Shown: positions 54,330-62,630 of the stretch, in pieces
Layout: each line of letters starts with the position of its first letter
Position numbering within the stretch: the stretch's first letter is position 1
Assembly (NCBI RefSeq): GCF_018613155.1
Contig: NZ_JAGGQU010000031.1
Coordinates: 95,398 to 159,397 of the forward strand
Direction of reading: 5' to 3'
Length of the DNA stretch: 64,000 bases
From: Bacillus sp. ISL-55
GTDB lineage: Bacteria > Bacillota > Bacilli > Bacillales > Cytobacillaceae
The notes under the pieces: generated by a model
The model's database searches: none
What the model was told of the DNA's origin: nothing
Seen by the model: only the letters and a program-made list of their open reading frames with translations
Position numbers and translations under genes: made by a program

Positions 54330-54366
54330 AAAACACCTCCGCAGCTTATAGTTGCGGAGGTGTTTT
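54330..54366. terminator. Bidirectional terminator between the amidohydrolase gene and ecsC
   Basis: AAAACACCTCCGCA and TGCGGAGGTGTTTT form a perfect 14-bp stem with a 9-nt loop. The ecsC stop codon lies in the loop, so one arm is also the end of ecsC. Confidence 0.9.
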
Positions 54367-55068
54367 CAGGATCCTGATCCTATAGGCGTTCATCGCTGTT
54401 TCACCTAGCTGGTCGAGCAGATTGTAATTTGCGTAAGCTCCTACAACAGCCCCAATACCTGGCATTAGCTGCAGCATTTTGGCAAAGTCGATATAGTCTC
54501 TGTATTCCTGCTGAAATTGCTGCCAATCCAGCTCCGACAATTCAGCTTTTCTTGCTTCCCAGTTCTCAATCAAGTCCAGCGTCTGCTTTCGATGCTCATC
54601 ACTTGAAAAAGCCAGCTGGAAAACATAAAGGATAAAAAGCCTTTCTTCATATCTTGAAGGGTCATAACCATATACAGATGCAGCCTCGAAAAGAAATTTC
54701 ATTTTAATCGATAAAAGCAATGGAAAATCCGCCATTCCGAGCAGTATGCCCCCGGCTCCAGTTCCGGCCCCTTCCACAGCCGCCGTCCTCTTATATGCAG
54801 ACAGCTTTTTATGAAGCTCCTGGTCTTTCTCAGCAAGTGAAAGCCCTGTTCCCTGCTGCTTTTTCGTCGTGTAATTTGATCCCGCCAGAGTCGCCTTGAC
54901 CATGTTCTTAATACTTTCCGTCAAGAATTGATGTACTCTGTCTGGAATCAACTGATTCACTTTCGTCTGCGCTTTCTTTGAAGCACGAGCCAAAAGGCTT
55001 GAACGTTTATTCAGCTTTCGCTTCCAGGTGAGAACCTCTTCATAAGCCTTCAGTTCATAATCATTCAA
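54346..55068 (-). CDS. ecsC: EcsC family protein
   Basis: This protein of about 240 residues is of the EcsC family: TLNDYELKAYEEVLTWKRKLNK at the start and a glycine-rich hydrophobic centre, GAGTGAGGILLGMADFPLLLSIKMKF. Function unknown; it is linked to the Ecs transporter by gene order. The TTG at 55068 follows AAGGGG by 8 nt. A long upstream frame to 55227 overlaps ecsB and is rejected. A terminator-like hairpin precedes it. Confidence 0.85.
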   Translation of the reverse strand: MNDYELKAYEEVLTWKRKLNKRSSLLARASKKAQTKVNQLIPDRVHQFLTESIKNMVKATLAGSNYTTKKQQGTGLSLAEKDQELHKKLSAYKRTAAVEGAGTGAGGILLGMADFPLLLSIKMKFLFEAASVYGYDPSRYEERLFILYVFQLAFSSDEHRKQTLDLIENWEARKAELSELDWQQFQQEYRDYIDFAKMLQLMPGIGAVVGAYANYNLLDQLGETAMNAYRIRILKTPPQL

Positions 55069-55119
55069 TGTTTTCACCCCTTGTTTTTTACTATTACGTC
55101 TCAAACACAAAAACGATTC

Positions 55120-55166
55120 AAAAAAATCCTTTTCATAAAAGCTTAAAGCGATTACGAAAAGGATTT
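55120..55166 (-). terminator. Terminator-like hairpin between ecsB and ecsC
   Basis: GAAAAGGATTT and AAATCCTTTTC form a perfect 11-bp stem with a 21-nt loop. On the minus strand a T run follows. It would end most ecsAB transcripts before ecsC. Confidence 0.75.
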
Positions 55167-55171
55167 CCAAA

Positions 55172-56383
55172 TTATGATTTAAGCTTGCTCTTACTGTAAA
55201 AATAAACAAAAAATAGTGAAAATGCAATTCCAGAAGCTAATACAATCGCTCCTAATATCAGTTCCCCTTTAATGAAAACTGTCCCTGAAAAAACAGCTGC
55301 CTGAAAAATCATGATTCCCAATAGCAAGCTCGTAAAGGATTTTTTTCTTGCATTCTCCGGCACAGGGTACAGACGGACCCATAGCTTGTTTTCGTGATGG
55401 TTCCATAACGGCAAAAGCTGAAACCCTGTCAAATACATGAAAAGCAAAGCAAACAAAATTTGTCCTGGCCCATACGATAGGAAATACAGCGCTGCTCCTC
55501 CTATTAACGTAAGGCGGACAAGCAAACCGAAATAATCCCCGGATCTTGTGAAGGTCCTTAAGTAAAGATGGCTGAAGGCTAGGTCCTGCTTGTATGGAAT
55601 GATGTTAACGAGCCAATCAAGCCATTTCCTTCTTTTCGTGCGGACCCGCAGCTTTGGAACATCCGTAAACATATTAGCCACACGGTAAAAAGCATTCATC
55701 CGTCTTTCTTCGTCCTCGATCAACCGCTCCCACTTCAACCCTTTTTCCTTTGTCTGCTTTTTATAGTAAAAATACAGCATGATTAAGACAGCAGCTGGGA
55801 CTGCTGCAAAAATCAGCTGAGCTCCAGTAAAGACAAAATACAAAAGCACAACATTGATACAAAAACGAATGATGCTATCCGTCAATTTTACATTTTTCTC
55901 GATAAAGTACTGCACATTCCAGCGTATCAATATATTGATCCATTTTATCAGGATGACTGCGATTAAAAGCACGAAAAACGATTTGAAATCGGCACCGTGT
56001 ATTTTTACATGAAGCGGCATGAGCACGGCTAGTATAAGCAGCAATAAATAGGACTGCAGGCTCAGGCTGTATGTGATTGATTTCCGGAAATAATCATCCA
56101 ATCTGGTTTCAAGCGGCAATAAGAATATTTTATCCGCCTCGGTCAAGAATGTCTGAATTGGACTATATGTAAGCACGGCAGCAAGAACCAAGGCGATGAT
56201 CCACGCTGCCGGGAAGTCCGGCTTTAGCGTCTGTATCCACTCTTGATAGTAAAAAGCCGCTGTTCCTAATAAAAATAGGACGACAATCACTAAATGGCCG
56301 TTAAAAATGTAGCGCAGGTAGCTTCCGGTTTCCTTGGCAAAAGTACCGAAACGCTCCTTCCATAAATGCTGCGAATTAAACAT
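55172..56383 (-). CDS. ecsB: Ecs ABC transporter permease EcsB
   Basis: This 403-residue membrane protein has about eight to ten segments, with a basic loop (FYKKQTKEKGLKWERLIEDEERRM) and a C-terminal hydrophobic block. EcsB is the membrane part of the Ecs transporter, which affects secretion, intramembrane proteolysis by RasP and competence in B. subtilis. It overlaps ecsA by 8 nt. Confidence 0.9.
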   Translation of the reverse strand: MFNSQHLWKERFGTFAKETGSYLRYIFNGHLVIVVLFLLGTAAFYYQEWIQTLKPDFPAAWIIALVLAAVLTYSPIQTFLTEADKIFLLPLETRLDDYFRKSITYSLSLQSYLLLLILAVLMPLHVKIHGADFKSFFVLLIAVILIKWINILIRWNVQYFIEKNVKLTDSIIRFCINVVLLYFVFTGAQLIFAAVPAAVLIMLYFYYKKQTKEKGLKWERLIEDEERRMNAFYRVANMFTDVPKLRVRTKRRKWLDWLVNIIPYKQDLAFSHLYLRTFTRSGDYFGLLVRLTLIGGAALYFLSYGPGQILFALLFMYLTGFQLLPLWNHHENKLWVRLYPVPENARKKSFTSLLLGIMIFQAAVFSGTVFIKGELILGAIVLASGIAFSLFFVYFYSKSKLKS

Positions 56384-57116
56384 AGTCTTCTTCCTTTGTC
56401 AGCTGGATATACAGGTCATCCAGTGTTGCGCCAGGCATCTTGAACTGGTCCCTCAACTCTTCAAGGGTCCCGTGTGCCCTTACCTCTCCATTATGAAGAA
56501 TGACGAAACGATCGCAATAACGTTCTGCCGTTGCGAGGATATGCGTCGACATTAAAATGCCAGCCCCATTTTTCTTCATCTTGTCCATCAGATCCAACAA
56601 AGATTGAATCCCGAGTGGATCAAGACCGACAAATGGTTCATCGACGATATAAAGTGAAGGTTGAACCAAAAATGCGCACATGATCATTACCTTCTGCTTC
56701 ATTCCCTTTGAAAAATGAGCAGGGAACCATTTCAGCCTTTTGCTCATCCTGAATTCTTTTAATAAAGCATCAATTCGCTGCTCATATTCTTTTTCCTCAA
56801 GGCCATAGGCCATCGCTGTCAGCCGCAGATGCTCTTCAAGAGTCAGTTCATCATAAAGAATAGGGGTTTCAGGCACAAAGGTGAACTGCTTCCTATATTC
56901 CTCCTTGCCTTCCAAGAAGGTCCTGCCATTAATTTTTATATCGCCCTTATGAGGTTCCATCAAGCCGATTACATGTTTGATCGTTGTACTCTTTCCAGCA
57001 CCGTTGAGGCCAATCAAACCAACGATTTCATTTTTATTAACGGTGAAACTTACATTTTTTAAAACCGGATTCCTCGTATATCCGCCGGTTACCTGGTTAA
57101 TTTCCAATAAAGACAT
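56376..57116 (-). CDS. ecsA: Ecs ABC transporter ATP-binding protein EcsA
   Basis: This 246-residue ATPase has Walker A GLNGAGKSTTIKHV, the signature FSKGMKQKVMIMCAFL, Walker B LYIVDEPFVGLDP and the H-loop LMSTHILATAERYCD. The FSKGMKQK signature is typical of the Ecs/YhaQ class. The ATG at 57116 has AAGGGCG upstream. It is the first gene of ecsABC, divergent from hit across a 600-bp region with a tandem element. Confidence 0.94.
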   Translation of the reverse strand: MSLLEINQVTGGYTRNPVLKNVSFTVNKNEIVGLIGLNGAGKSTTIKHVIGLMEPHKGDIKINGRTFLEGKEEYRKQFTFVPETPILYDELTLEEHLRLTAMAYGLEEKEYEQRIDALLKEFRMSKRLKWFPAHFSKGMKQKVMIMCAFLVQPSLYIVDEPFVGLDPLGIQSLLDLMDKMKKNGAGILMSTHILATAERYCDRFVILHNGEVRAHGTLEELRDQFKMPGATLDDLYIQLTKEEDYV

Positions 57117-57243
57117 GAACAACGCCCTTCCAGTTCGTATTCTGTACCGTTATTTTAACAAATCCAACTCATTTAGGAAAAGCTTCACCTTTTAATAAAA
57201 CTTTTTTGCATATAACCCGATAATCGGGGCATCATAATTTTTG

Positions 57244-57632
57244 AAGGGGCAACAAGCAATAATTCGAAATGAGGTGTCTGTTAAAGACATATTATTCGAT
57301 TTATAAGCACACTGATTTCAACGTTCATACAAGGGGATGGTTGCATTGCGTTACGTAAATGTTAACCCAGCCGTTCAGTAACATCACTCCACATTTTGAA
57401 ATGAGGTGTGTGTCGCAGATCACTTCCCGCTTTATAAGTTGTGAAACCGATTAAAGCTGATAAGGGGATGGTCCGATTGAACCAGGTACTGAATAACCCA
57501 TCATTTTTATAATTCAAATGAATTGAAAATGAGGTGTTTATCAAAGGTAAACCTGCTAAAGAACGTCAATGAACAGTAATTAGTTCCCCTTCAGGGACAG
57601 GATTCCAAGCGGATCCTGTCCTTTCTTTCTTT
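57244..57632 (+). other. Tandem element of about 130-nt units with Shine-Dalgarno-like boxes (candidate structured RNA or leader)
   Basis: Between ecsA and hit, GAAATGAGGTGT-like boxes recur at 57266, 57398 and 57525. TTTATAAG recurs at 57300 and 57431, AAGGGGATGG at 57331 and 57462, and TAACCCA at 57363 and 57494, giving unit lengths of 128-132 nt. Short stems follow several boxes. After each AAGGGGATGG box, at 9 nt, a TTG opens a frame of exactly 11 codons (57346-57381 and 57477-57512). The block ends at a plus-strand terminator. I do not recognise it. It is either non-coding RNA, a leader of hit, or a set of very short peptides. Confidence 0.6.
57594..57632 (+). terminator. Terminator after the tandem element, upstream of hit
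   Basis: GGACAGGAT and ATCCTGTCC pair around a 10-nt loop and are followed by TTTCTTTCTTT. This shows that the tandem element is transcribed on the plus strand or that hit has an attenuated leader. Confidence 0.8.
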
Positions 57633-57726
57633 ATGTTTATTGGCAAAATGTGATAAAATACCATAAAAAAGCGCAGAGTCCTGGAGTTGCACGGGGCAAA
57701 AGCGAATTCTAGGAAGGGTGAAAGAA

Positions 57727-58146
57727 ATGAGTGATTGCATTTTTTGCAAAATCATCAATGGCGATATCCCCTCAGCAAAGGTGTATGAAGATGAGAACGT
57801 CCTAGCATTTCTCGATATTAGCCAGGTAACGAAAGGACATACTCTTGTCATCCCAAAGGTACATAAAGAAAATGTCTATGAACTAACTGACGAAATTGCC
57901 GCGAACGTCTTCAAGGCAGTCCCAAAAGTCGCTAATGCAATCAAGGCTGCATATAATCCAATCGGCCTGAACGTGCTTCAAAACAACGGCGAAGCAGCTG
58001 GCCAATCAGTCTTCCACTTCCACATGCATTTGATTCCGCGCTATGGCAATGGTGACGGCTTCGGCGCTGTGTGGAAAACCCACCAGGATCAATATACATC
58101 CGACGATTACCAAAAAATCGCCGCAGAAATCAATAGCAAGATATAG
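57727..58146 (+). CDS. hit: HIT-family nucleotide-binding protein Hit
   Basis: This 139-residue histidine-triad hydrolase (HINT/HinT branch) begins SDCIFCKIINGDIPSAKVYED with the zinc-type CxxC. It contains the triad HFHMHLIP near residue 98. It hydrolyses AMP-lysine or related phosphoramidates in vitro. The ATG at 57727 is 6 nt after AAGGGTG; the GTG at 57718 lies in that site. Position next to ecsA is as in B. subtilis. Confidence 0.93.
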   Translation: MSDCIFCKIINGDIPSAKVYEDENVLAFLDISQVTKGHTLVIPKVHKENVYELTDEIAANVFKAVPKVANAIKAAYNPIGLNVLQNNGEAAGQSVFHFHMHLIPRYGNGDGFGAVWKTHQDQYTSDDYQKIAAEINSKI

Positions 58147-58172
58147 ACTTCCGCCTTAGCGGGAGTTTTTTT
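58147..58172 (+). terminator. hit terminator
   Basis: CTTCCGC and GCGGGAG pair (one G-T) around CTTA and run into seven T. Confidence 0.8.
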
Positions 58173-58236
58173 CTTTATGCTAATATCAGAAGCCGCATTA
58201 GGTATTTGTTGCACCATAAAAATTGGCATTTTGGCC

Positions 58237-58638
58237 ATTTTGACTGCTTCTGCTCATCGAAATGTCCATTAAACCCAACTTATTAGACATTTTGACTCCT
58301 CTTGCTCAACGAAATGTCCATTAAACTCATCTTATTAGACATTTTGCCTTCGCCTTCTACTCAAAATGTCTATTAAATCCATCTTTTTAGACATTTTGAC
58401 CCCTCTTGCTCATCGAAATGTCCATTAAACCCATTTTATTAGACATTTTGCCTTCCCCTTCCCCTCAAAATGTCTATTAAACCCATCTTATTAGACATTT
58501 TGACTCCTCTTGCTCATCGAAATGTCTATTAAACTCATCTTATTAGAAATTTTGCCTTCCCCTTTCCTTCGAAATGTCCATTAAACTCCTCTTATTAGAC
58601 ACTTTGGCTTCTTATGCACCTCAAAATGTCTATTAAAT
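58237..58638. repeat. Array of about eight 52-bp repeats
   Basis: Units of the type ATTTTGACTCCTCTTGCTC plus ATCGAAATGTCCATTAAAC plus CATCTTATTAGAC repeat with a 52-bp period from 58237. AAATGTC in one unit pairs with GACATTT at the joint with the next. Two unit versions alternate roughly: GACTCCTCTTGCTCATCG and GCCTTCCCCTTCCCCTCA. It fills most of the 630-bp gap between hit and serC. No gene is seen in it. Confidence 0.9.
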
Positions 58639-58776
58639 CGGGACTTACCTAGAGAACTCCCTCAAACTAATTTAATTTTTCTGAAAACATTAGAATAATG
58701 CTTGAATTTCTGGCAGCATGATGATAACTTTAACACATTAAAGACATACCGCAATTAATCTTTCGGGGGGATCCAA

Positions 58777-59859
58777 ATGAAACGAGCTCTCAATTTTAAT
58801 GCTGGTCCGGCTGCATTGCCTAAGGCAGTTTTAGCAAAAGCGGAAAACGAAATGATGAATTACCAGGGCAGCGGCATGGGTGTGATGGAGCTAAGCCATC
58901 GCAGCAAGGAATTCGAAGAAATTAATCAACGTACAAAAAACCTTCTCAGGAATCTGCTCACCATTCCTGATGAATATGAAATTCTATTCCTCCAGGGTGG
59001 TGCAAGTCTGCAGTTTTCAATGGTACCAATGAACCTGCTTGAGGAAGGAGCGACGGCGAGCTATATCTTGACCGGAACATGGTCTGAGAAAGCACTAAAG
59101 GAAGCTCAGAAAGTTGGAAATGCTGTGATAGCCGCATCTTCCAAAAATGCCAACTATAGATTTATCCCCTGTCCATCAGAATTTGACATTCCAGCTGAAT
59201 CTTCCTATCTCCACATCACGACGAATAATACCATTTACGGAACCCAGTGGCATTCTATTCCAGAGCGTCTGTCAGTTCCACTTATTGCTGACATGTCCAG
59301 TGACATTCTCAGCCGGCCGCTAAATCTATCATCATATGGACTCATTTATGCCGGTGCGCAGAAAAATCTGGGCCCATCCGGTGTCACGGTCGTCATCATC
59401 CATAAAGATTTGCTAAAACGTTCTAGACCAGAACTGCCTTCCATGCTCAATTATCGGGTCCATGCTGATTCCCAATCGCTTTATAACACTCCCCCTACTT
59501 TATCGATTTATTTTCTGATGCTGGTTCTAGAATGGGCCGAAGAGCTGGGCGGGGTAAAACAGCTTGATTTGCTGAGCAAGCAGAAATCGGCACTGCTTTA
59601 TGATGCGATAGACAGAAGCGAAGGGTTTTATACCGGTCATGCCGAAAAAGGAAGCCGTTCACGAATGAATGTCACCTTTACACTCGAAAATGACAGCCTG
59701 GCTTCGTCCTTCCTACATGAGGCGGAGGAAACCGGCTTTATCGGGCTTGCCGGCCACAGATCCGTCGGGGGCTGCCGAGCATCGATCTATAACGCCGTTC
59801 CACTTGAAGACGTTGAGAAACTTGCTGACTTTATGAATTCATTCAGGAGCAGAAATTAA
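58777..59859 (+). CDS. serC: Phosphoserine aminotransferase SerC
   Basis: SerC transfers the amino group from glutamate to 3-phosphohydroxypyruvate in serine synthesis and also serves pyridoxal phosphate formation. The 360 residues begin LNFNAGPAALPKAVL, have FLQGGASLQFSMVPMNLL near 70 (cofactor phosphate site) and the PLP lysine in YAGAQKNLGPSGVTVVI near residue 197, with C-terminal GLAGHRSVGGCRASIYNA. The ribosome binding site is GGGGGG. It lies between hit and trpP, as in B. subtilis. Confidence 0.96.
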   Translation: MKRALNFNAGPAALPKAVLAKAENEMMNYQGSGMGVMELSHRSKEFEEINQRTKNLLRNLLTIPDEYEILFLQGGASLQFSMVPMNLLEEGATASYILTGTWSEKALKEAQKVGNAVIAASSKNANYRFIPCPSEFDIPAESSYLHITTNNTIYGTQWHSIPERLSVPLIADMSSDILSRPLNLSSYGLIYAGAQKNLGPSGVTVVIIHKDLLKRSRPELPSMLNYRVHADSQSLYNTPPTLSIYFLMLVLEWAEELGGVKQLDLLSKQKSALLYDAIDRSEGFYTGHAEKGSRSRMNVTFTLENDSLASSFLHEAEETGFIGLAGHRSVGGCRASIYNAVPLEDVEKLADFMNSFRSRN

Positions 59860-59870
59860 CATATTAATCA

Positions 59871-59898
59871 TTTACTCCATTAAAATATGTGTTATAAT
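59871..59898 (+). promoter_or_regulatory. trpP promoter
   Basis: TTTACT and TATAAT are separated by 16 bp, about 85 nt upstream of trpP, leaving room for the TRAP-binding leader. Confidence 0.6.
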
Positions 59899-59925
59899 TG
59901 GAGAAAGCTTTTCGCTGCAGGCACA

Positions 59926-59978
59926 GAGAGCACTGCAGGAGGAGTACTAGTTAGCTAGAATAGCAGAGGAGAGATGAG
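59926..59978 (+). promoter_or_regulatory. TRAP-binding (G/U)AG repeat leader of trpP
   Basis: GAG or TAG triplets occur at 59926, 59939, 59942, 59948, 59952, 59956, 59961, 59966, 59971 and 59976, mostly 1-3 nt apart. They cover the ribosome binding site of trpP. This is the pattern bound by the tryptophan-activated TRAP protein, which blocks translation of trpP in B. subtilis. Confidence 0.8.
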
Positions 59979-59980
59979 AA

Positions 59981-60499
59981 ATGAATACGAAGAATCTTGT
60001 AGCATTGTCACTTTTAGTGGGGATGGGAGCAGTCTTGCATGTGGTCGTACCCGGTTTTTTTCTAGGGATGAAGCCAGATATGATGCTGACAATGATGTTC
60101 CTTGGAATCATCCTGTTTCCTGACAAAAAGAGTGTATTATTGGTTGGAGCCGTAACTGGGCTGATTTCAGGATTAACTACTACTTTCCCAGGAGGCCTTG
60201 TTCCGAACATCATTGATAAGCCTGTTACTGCGTTTGTCTTTTTCGGAATCCTGCTGGCACTGAAAAAATTCAAGTTTTCGATTTATACTGCAGCTGGCCT
60301 TACAGCGATTGGAACCATAGTTTCAGGAATTGTTTTCCTTGGTTCTGCCTATTTCCTTGTCGGCCTGCCGGGACCGTTCACTGCATTATTCGCAGCGGTT
60401 GTCCTTCCAGCAGCAGCATTTAACGCTGTTTTCATGGGCATTCTTTATCCTGTGGCAACGAATATTTTTAAAAGAGCAAAGCTCGCTGAAATCCATTAA
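59981..60499 (+). CDS. trpP: Tryptophan transporter TrpP
   Basis: This 172-residue membrane protein has five to six segments (LVALSLLVGMGAVLHVVVPGFFLGMKPD at the start). It belongs to the TrpP/ECF S-component-like group and imports tryptophan. The leader has about ten (G/U)AG triplets running into the start codon, so TRAP should control translation. It ends at a strong terminator. Confidence 0.92.
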   Translation: MNTKNLVALSLLVGMGAVLHVVVPGFFLGMKPDMMLTMMFLGIILFPDKKSVLLVGAVTGLISGLTTTFPGGLVPNIIDKPVTAFVFFGILLALKKFKFSIYTAAGLTAIGTIVSGIVFLGSAYFLVGLPGPFTALFAAVVLPAAAFNAVFMGILYPVATNIFKRAKLAEIH

Positions 60500-60508
60500 A
60501 AAATATCT

Positions 60509-60543
60509 GCCCCTGTCTATTACTGACAGGGGCTCTGTTTTGT
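60509..60543 (+). terminator. trpP terminator
   Basis: GCCCCTGTC and GACAGGGGC pair perfectly, followed by TCTGTTTTG. Confidence 0.8.
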
Positions 60544-60759
60544 CTATTGGAATGTGTAAAAGATAATCCCGATCAATAAGAAAATTGCTCCTCCCCCTGC
60601 CAGAGTTCCTGCTCTCTTCCGCAGAAGCGCCTTGGGAGGATACATACCTGGCTTCTTTAACGCAAGGAGATGATGGACAGCCCCCACAAAGAAAGCAACG
60701 CTGATGAGAAATATCACACTTGTAAAAATCTCGACTCCCCTCCTCTCCTTCCTGAACAT
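60544..60759 (-). CDS. Small two-segment membrane protein, unknown function
   Basis: This protein of up to 71 residues has two hydrophobic segments (FTSVIFLISVAFFVGAVHHLL and AGGGAIFLLIGIIFYTFQ) with a basic loop between them (PPKALLRKRAG). The upstream ATG has only a weak AAGG close by. A strong AGGAGAGGAGGGGAG lies inside the first codons, so the real start may be further in. Not recognised; convergent with trpP. Confidence 0.6.
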   Translation of the reverse strand: MFRKERRGVEIFTSVIFLISVAFFVGAVHHLLALKKPGMYPPKALLRKRAGTLAGGGAIFLLIGIIFYTFQ

Positions 60760-60909
60760 GACCTTACTACATTTTTATGCCTGTTAATTTAAGGCTATGA
60801 AGCTAATAACGTTTATTTGTGCGAGAATAGGAAATTAAATATAGAAGAAAAGAGGAATCGCGATTCATTTGGAGAACTTATACAGAAAAATTGATGAGGT
60901 GGTCAAAGC

Positions 60910-61281
60910 ATGAATGCGAAGAAAGTTTTATCAGGAATGGTTATAGGTGGTGTTGTAGCAGGTATTGCAACACTGCTGGCAGCTCCAAAATCAGGATATG
61001 AAACGAGAAGAACTCTTTTAGCCAATAAAAATGAATACATTGGATCCATTAAGGATATCAAGGATTCCGCTGTTGAATTGAAAAACACAGTGGCCACTGC
61101 TTCAAAAGAAGGAAAAGAATCTATCCAAACATTTATCACCGATGTAAAGACGGCTATCTTTGAGTGGAAGCTTGCAACCGAAGAAAACAAGAAAGGTCTT
61201 CAGGCAGATGTATTGGAACTTGAAGATACAATTAAAGACCTGGAAACTGAATTGGCGGCAGCTAATTCAAAAGAAAAGTAG
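60910..61281 (+). CDS. yhaH: YtxH-domain protein YhaH
   Basis: This 123-residue protein has an N-terminal glycine-rich membrane helix (VLSGMVIGGVVAGIATLLAAPKSGYETRR, the YtxH signature with the GxxxG pattern). Long helical coiled-coil stretches follow, ending in DVLELEDTIKDLETELAAA. YtxH proteins are stress or sporulation-linked membrane proteins of unclear role. The ATG at 60910 follows GAGGTGG. It lies before hpr, as in B. subtilis. Confidence 0.87.
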   Translation: MNAKKVLSGMVIGGVVAGIATLLAAPKSGYETRRTLLANKNEYIGSIKDIKDSAVELKNTVATASKEGKESIQTFITDVKTAIFEWKLATEENKKGLQADVLELEDTIKDLETELAAANSKEK

Positions 61282-61290
61282 TCAGGAACA

Positions 61291-61340
61291 ATCCTTCCCC
61301 TTAAGTAAAATTTTTCCGGCGGGAAGGATTTTCTTTTTTT
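61291..61340 (+). terminator. yhaH terminator
   Basis: ATCCTTCCC and GGGAAGGAT pair around a 21-nt loop and are followed by a T-rich tract (TTTTCTTTTTTT). Confidence 0.75.
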
Positions 61341-61522
61341 ATCCAGAAAGATATATTATGCAAATGGCGTTTTTGTATTGATAATGGAAAAATTACATAA
61401 AAAAATGCCCGACTTTAGATGGAATTTAACAAATTCAAAAAATTTTGTAAATTTATATCTTTATTAATTTTTGTTTTATTGGCATAATGAAAATAGAAAC
61501 AATAAAGTAGGTGAATATGAGA

Positions 61523-62098
61523 ATGGGAGATAAAAATTATTCTATGAAAGAAGCAATGATATTTAGCCAGAGAATTGCCCAGTTGAGTAAGGCCCTTTGG
61601 AAGTCTGTTGAGAAGGACTGGCAGCAATGGATCAAACCATTCGACCTGAATATCAATGAGCACCATATTTTATGGATTGCTTATCATTTGAATGGAGCTT
61701 CGATTTCCGATGTGGCAAAATTTGGTGTCATGCATGTTTCCACTGCTTTCAACTTTTCCAAAAAGCTTGAGGAACGTGGTTATTTGAAGTTTTCCAAGAA
61801 GGAAAGCGACAAGAGAAATACGTATATCCAGCTTACTGAAGAAGGCGAACGTATATTGCTCGCTTTAATGGAAAACTATGAGCCAGATTCTAATGCCGTT
61901 TTTTCAGGAGCCATGCCACTGAAGGAACTATATGGAAAGTTTCCGGACATCATTGAAATCATGGCCATTGTCCGTAATATTTATGGCGATGACTTTATGG
62001 AAATATTCGAAAAGTCTTTTTCGAATATCGACAGCAAGTTTTCTGACCAAGACGGTACGCTTAAAAAAATAGATCCAGCCGAAAAGGAGTATGCTTAA
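61523..62098 (+). CDS. hpr: MarR-family transition-state regulator Hpr (ScoC)
   Basis: Hpr/ScoC represses extracellular protease, sporulation and peptide-uptake genes during growth. The 191 residues have a winged helix close to the B. subtilis protein: [90 protein letters not shown] (quoted regions are contiguous; key parts are [18 protein letters not shown] and [20 protein letters not shown]). The ATG at 61523 is 8 nt after AGGTGA; a GTG (61511) and an ATG (61517) lie upstream. Confidence 0.95.
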   Translation: MGDKNYSMKEAMIFSQRIAQLSKALWKSVEKDWQQWIKPFDLNINEHHILWIAYHLNGASISDVAKFGVMHVSTAFNFSKKLEERGYLKFSKKESDKRNTYIQLTEEGERILLALMENYEPDSNAVFSGAMPLKELYGKFPDIIEIMAIVRNIYGDDFMEIFEKSFSNIDSKFSDQDGTLKKIDPAEKEYA

Positions 62099-62214
62099 TA
62101 CTATATGTATAATGCAACTTCAACAATAGAGGAAGGATAACCCCTAAGTGCTGCCAACTTGTCCACTTCCTCTGGCTGTAGCTTTTGGCTGGAGTTCAGC
62201 TAAAATCATCTTAT

Positions 62215-62250
62215 AAAGCGGAAGAATGAACATAAACCCCTCCGCTTTTT
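62215..62250 (+). terminator. hpr terminator
   Basis: AAAGCGGA and TCCGCTTT pair around an 18-nt loop and run into TTTTT. The rest of the 338-bp gap after hpr shows no gene. Confidence 0.65.
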
Positions 62251-62435
62251 GTTCTTCCCATGGTTTGCTCATTCCCTCACATTTCTAAGCTCGCTCATAG
62301 TTTGGCAAATCTGATTTTCCTTTCAACCCTCCTGCAACAAATAACTAGCTATATGCCTTATCAAATAACTATCTTTTTCTTAAAATATTTGTTATTGTAT
62401 TTAAGATAAAAAGATTGCTAAGGAGGGATTCTTCG

Positions 62436-62624
62436 ATGATCTCCATTTTATTCGTGTTTGTTCTTTTTGCTACTTTCATTCTTTTCTATATAAATAAGCT
62501 TACAGATTCCCTCTGCATCCAGAAGGAAATACCTGAAGACAAACATGCGAAAATATTCAGGACGATCAATATTTTAGTTACAATTCTGCTAATTTCATCA
62601 TTCGTTGAAATTTTGTATACGTGA
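62436..62624 (+). CDS. Small membrane protein, unknown function
   Basis: This 62-residue protein has two hydrophobic segments (ISILFVFVLFATFILFYI and INILVTILLISSFVEILY) and a charged loop with two prolines (QKEIPEDKHAK). The ATG at 62436 is 8 nt after a strong AAGGAGG, which supports translation. Not recognised. A dispersed repeat follows directly after its stop. Confidence 0.68.
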   Translation: MISILFVFVLFATFILFYINKLTDSLCIQKEIPEDKHAKIFRTINILVTILLISSFVEILYT

Positions 62625-62630
62625 CTACAT

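Noticed and set aside
57269-57576. ATG frames starting MRC in each tandem unit between ecsA and hit
   Set aside because: No ribosome binding site precedes these ATGs, lengths differ (29, 17, 16 codons) and the conserved TTTATAAG box is in different frames in units 1 and 2.
58640-58776. T-box or riboswitch leader upstream of serC
   Set aside because: No T-box sequence (GGTGGNACCGCG type), no specifier stem and no terminator in the leader. The other leaders checked (azlC, hemE, lplJ) also show none.
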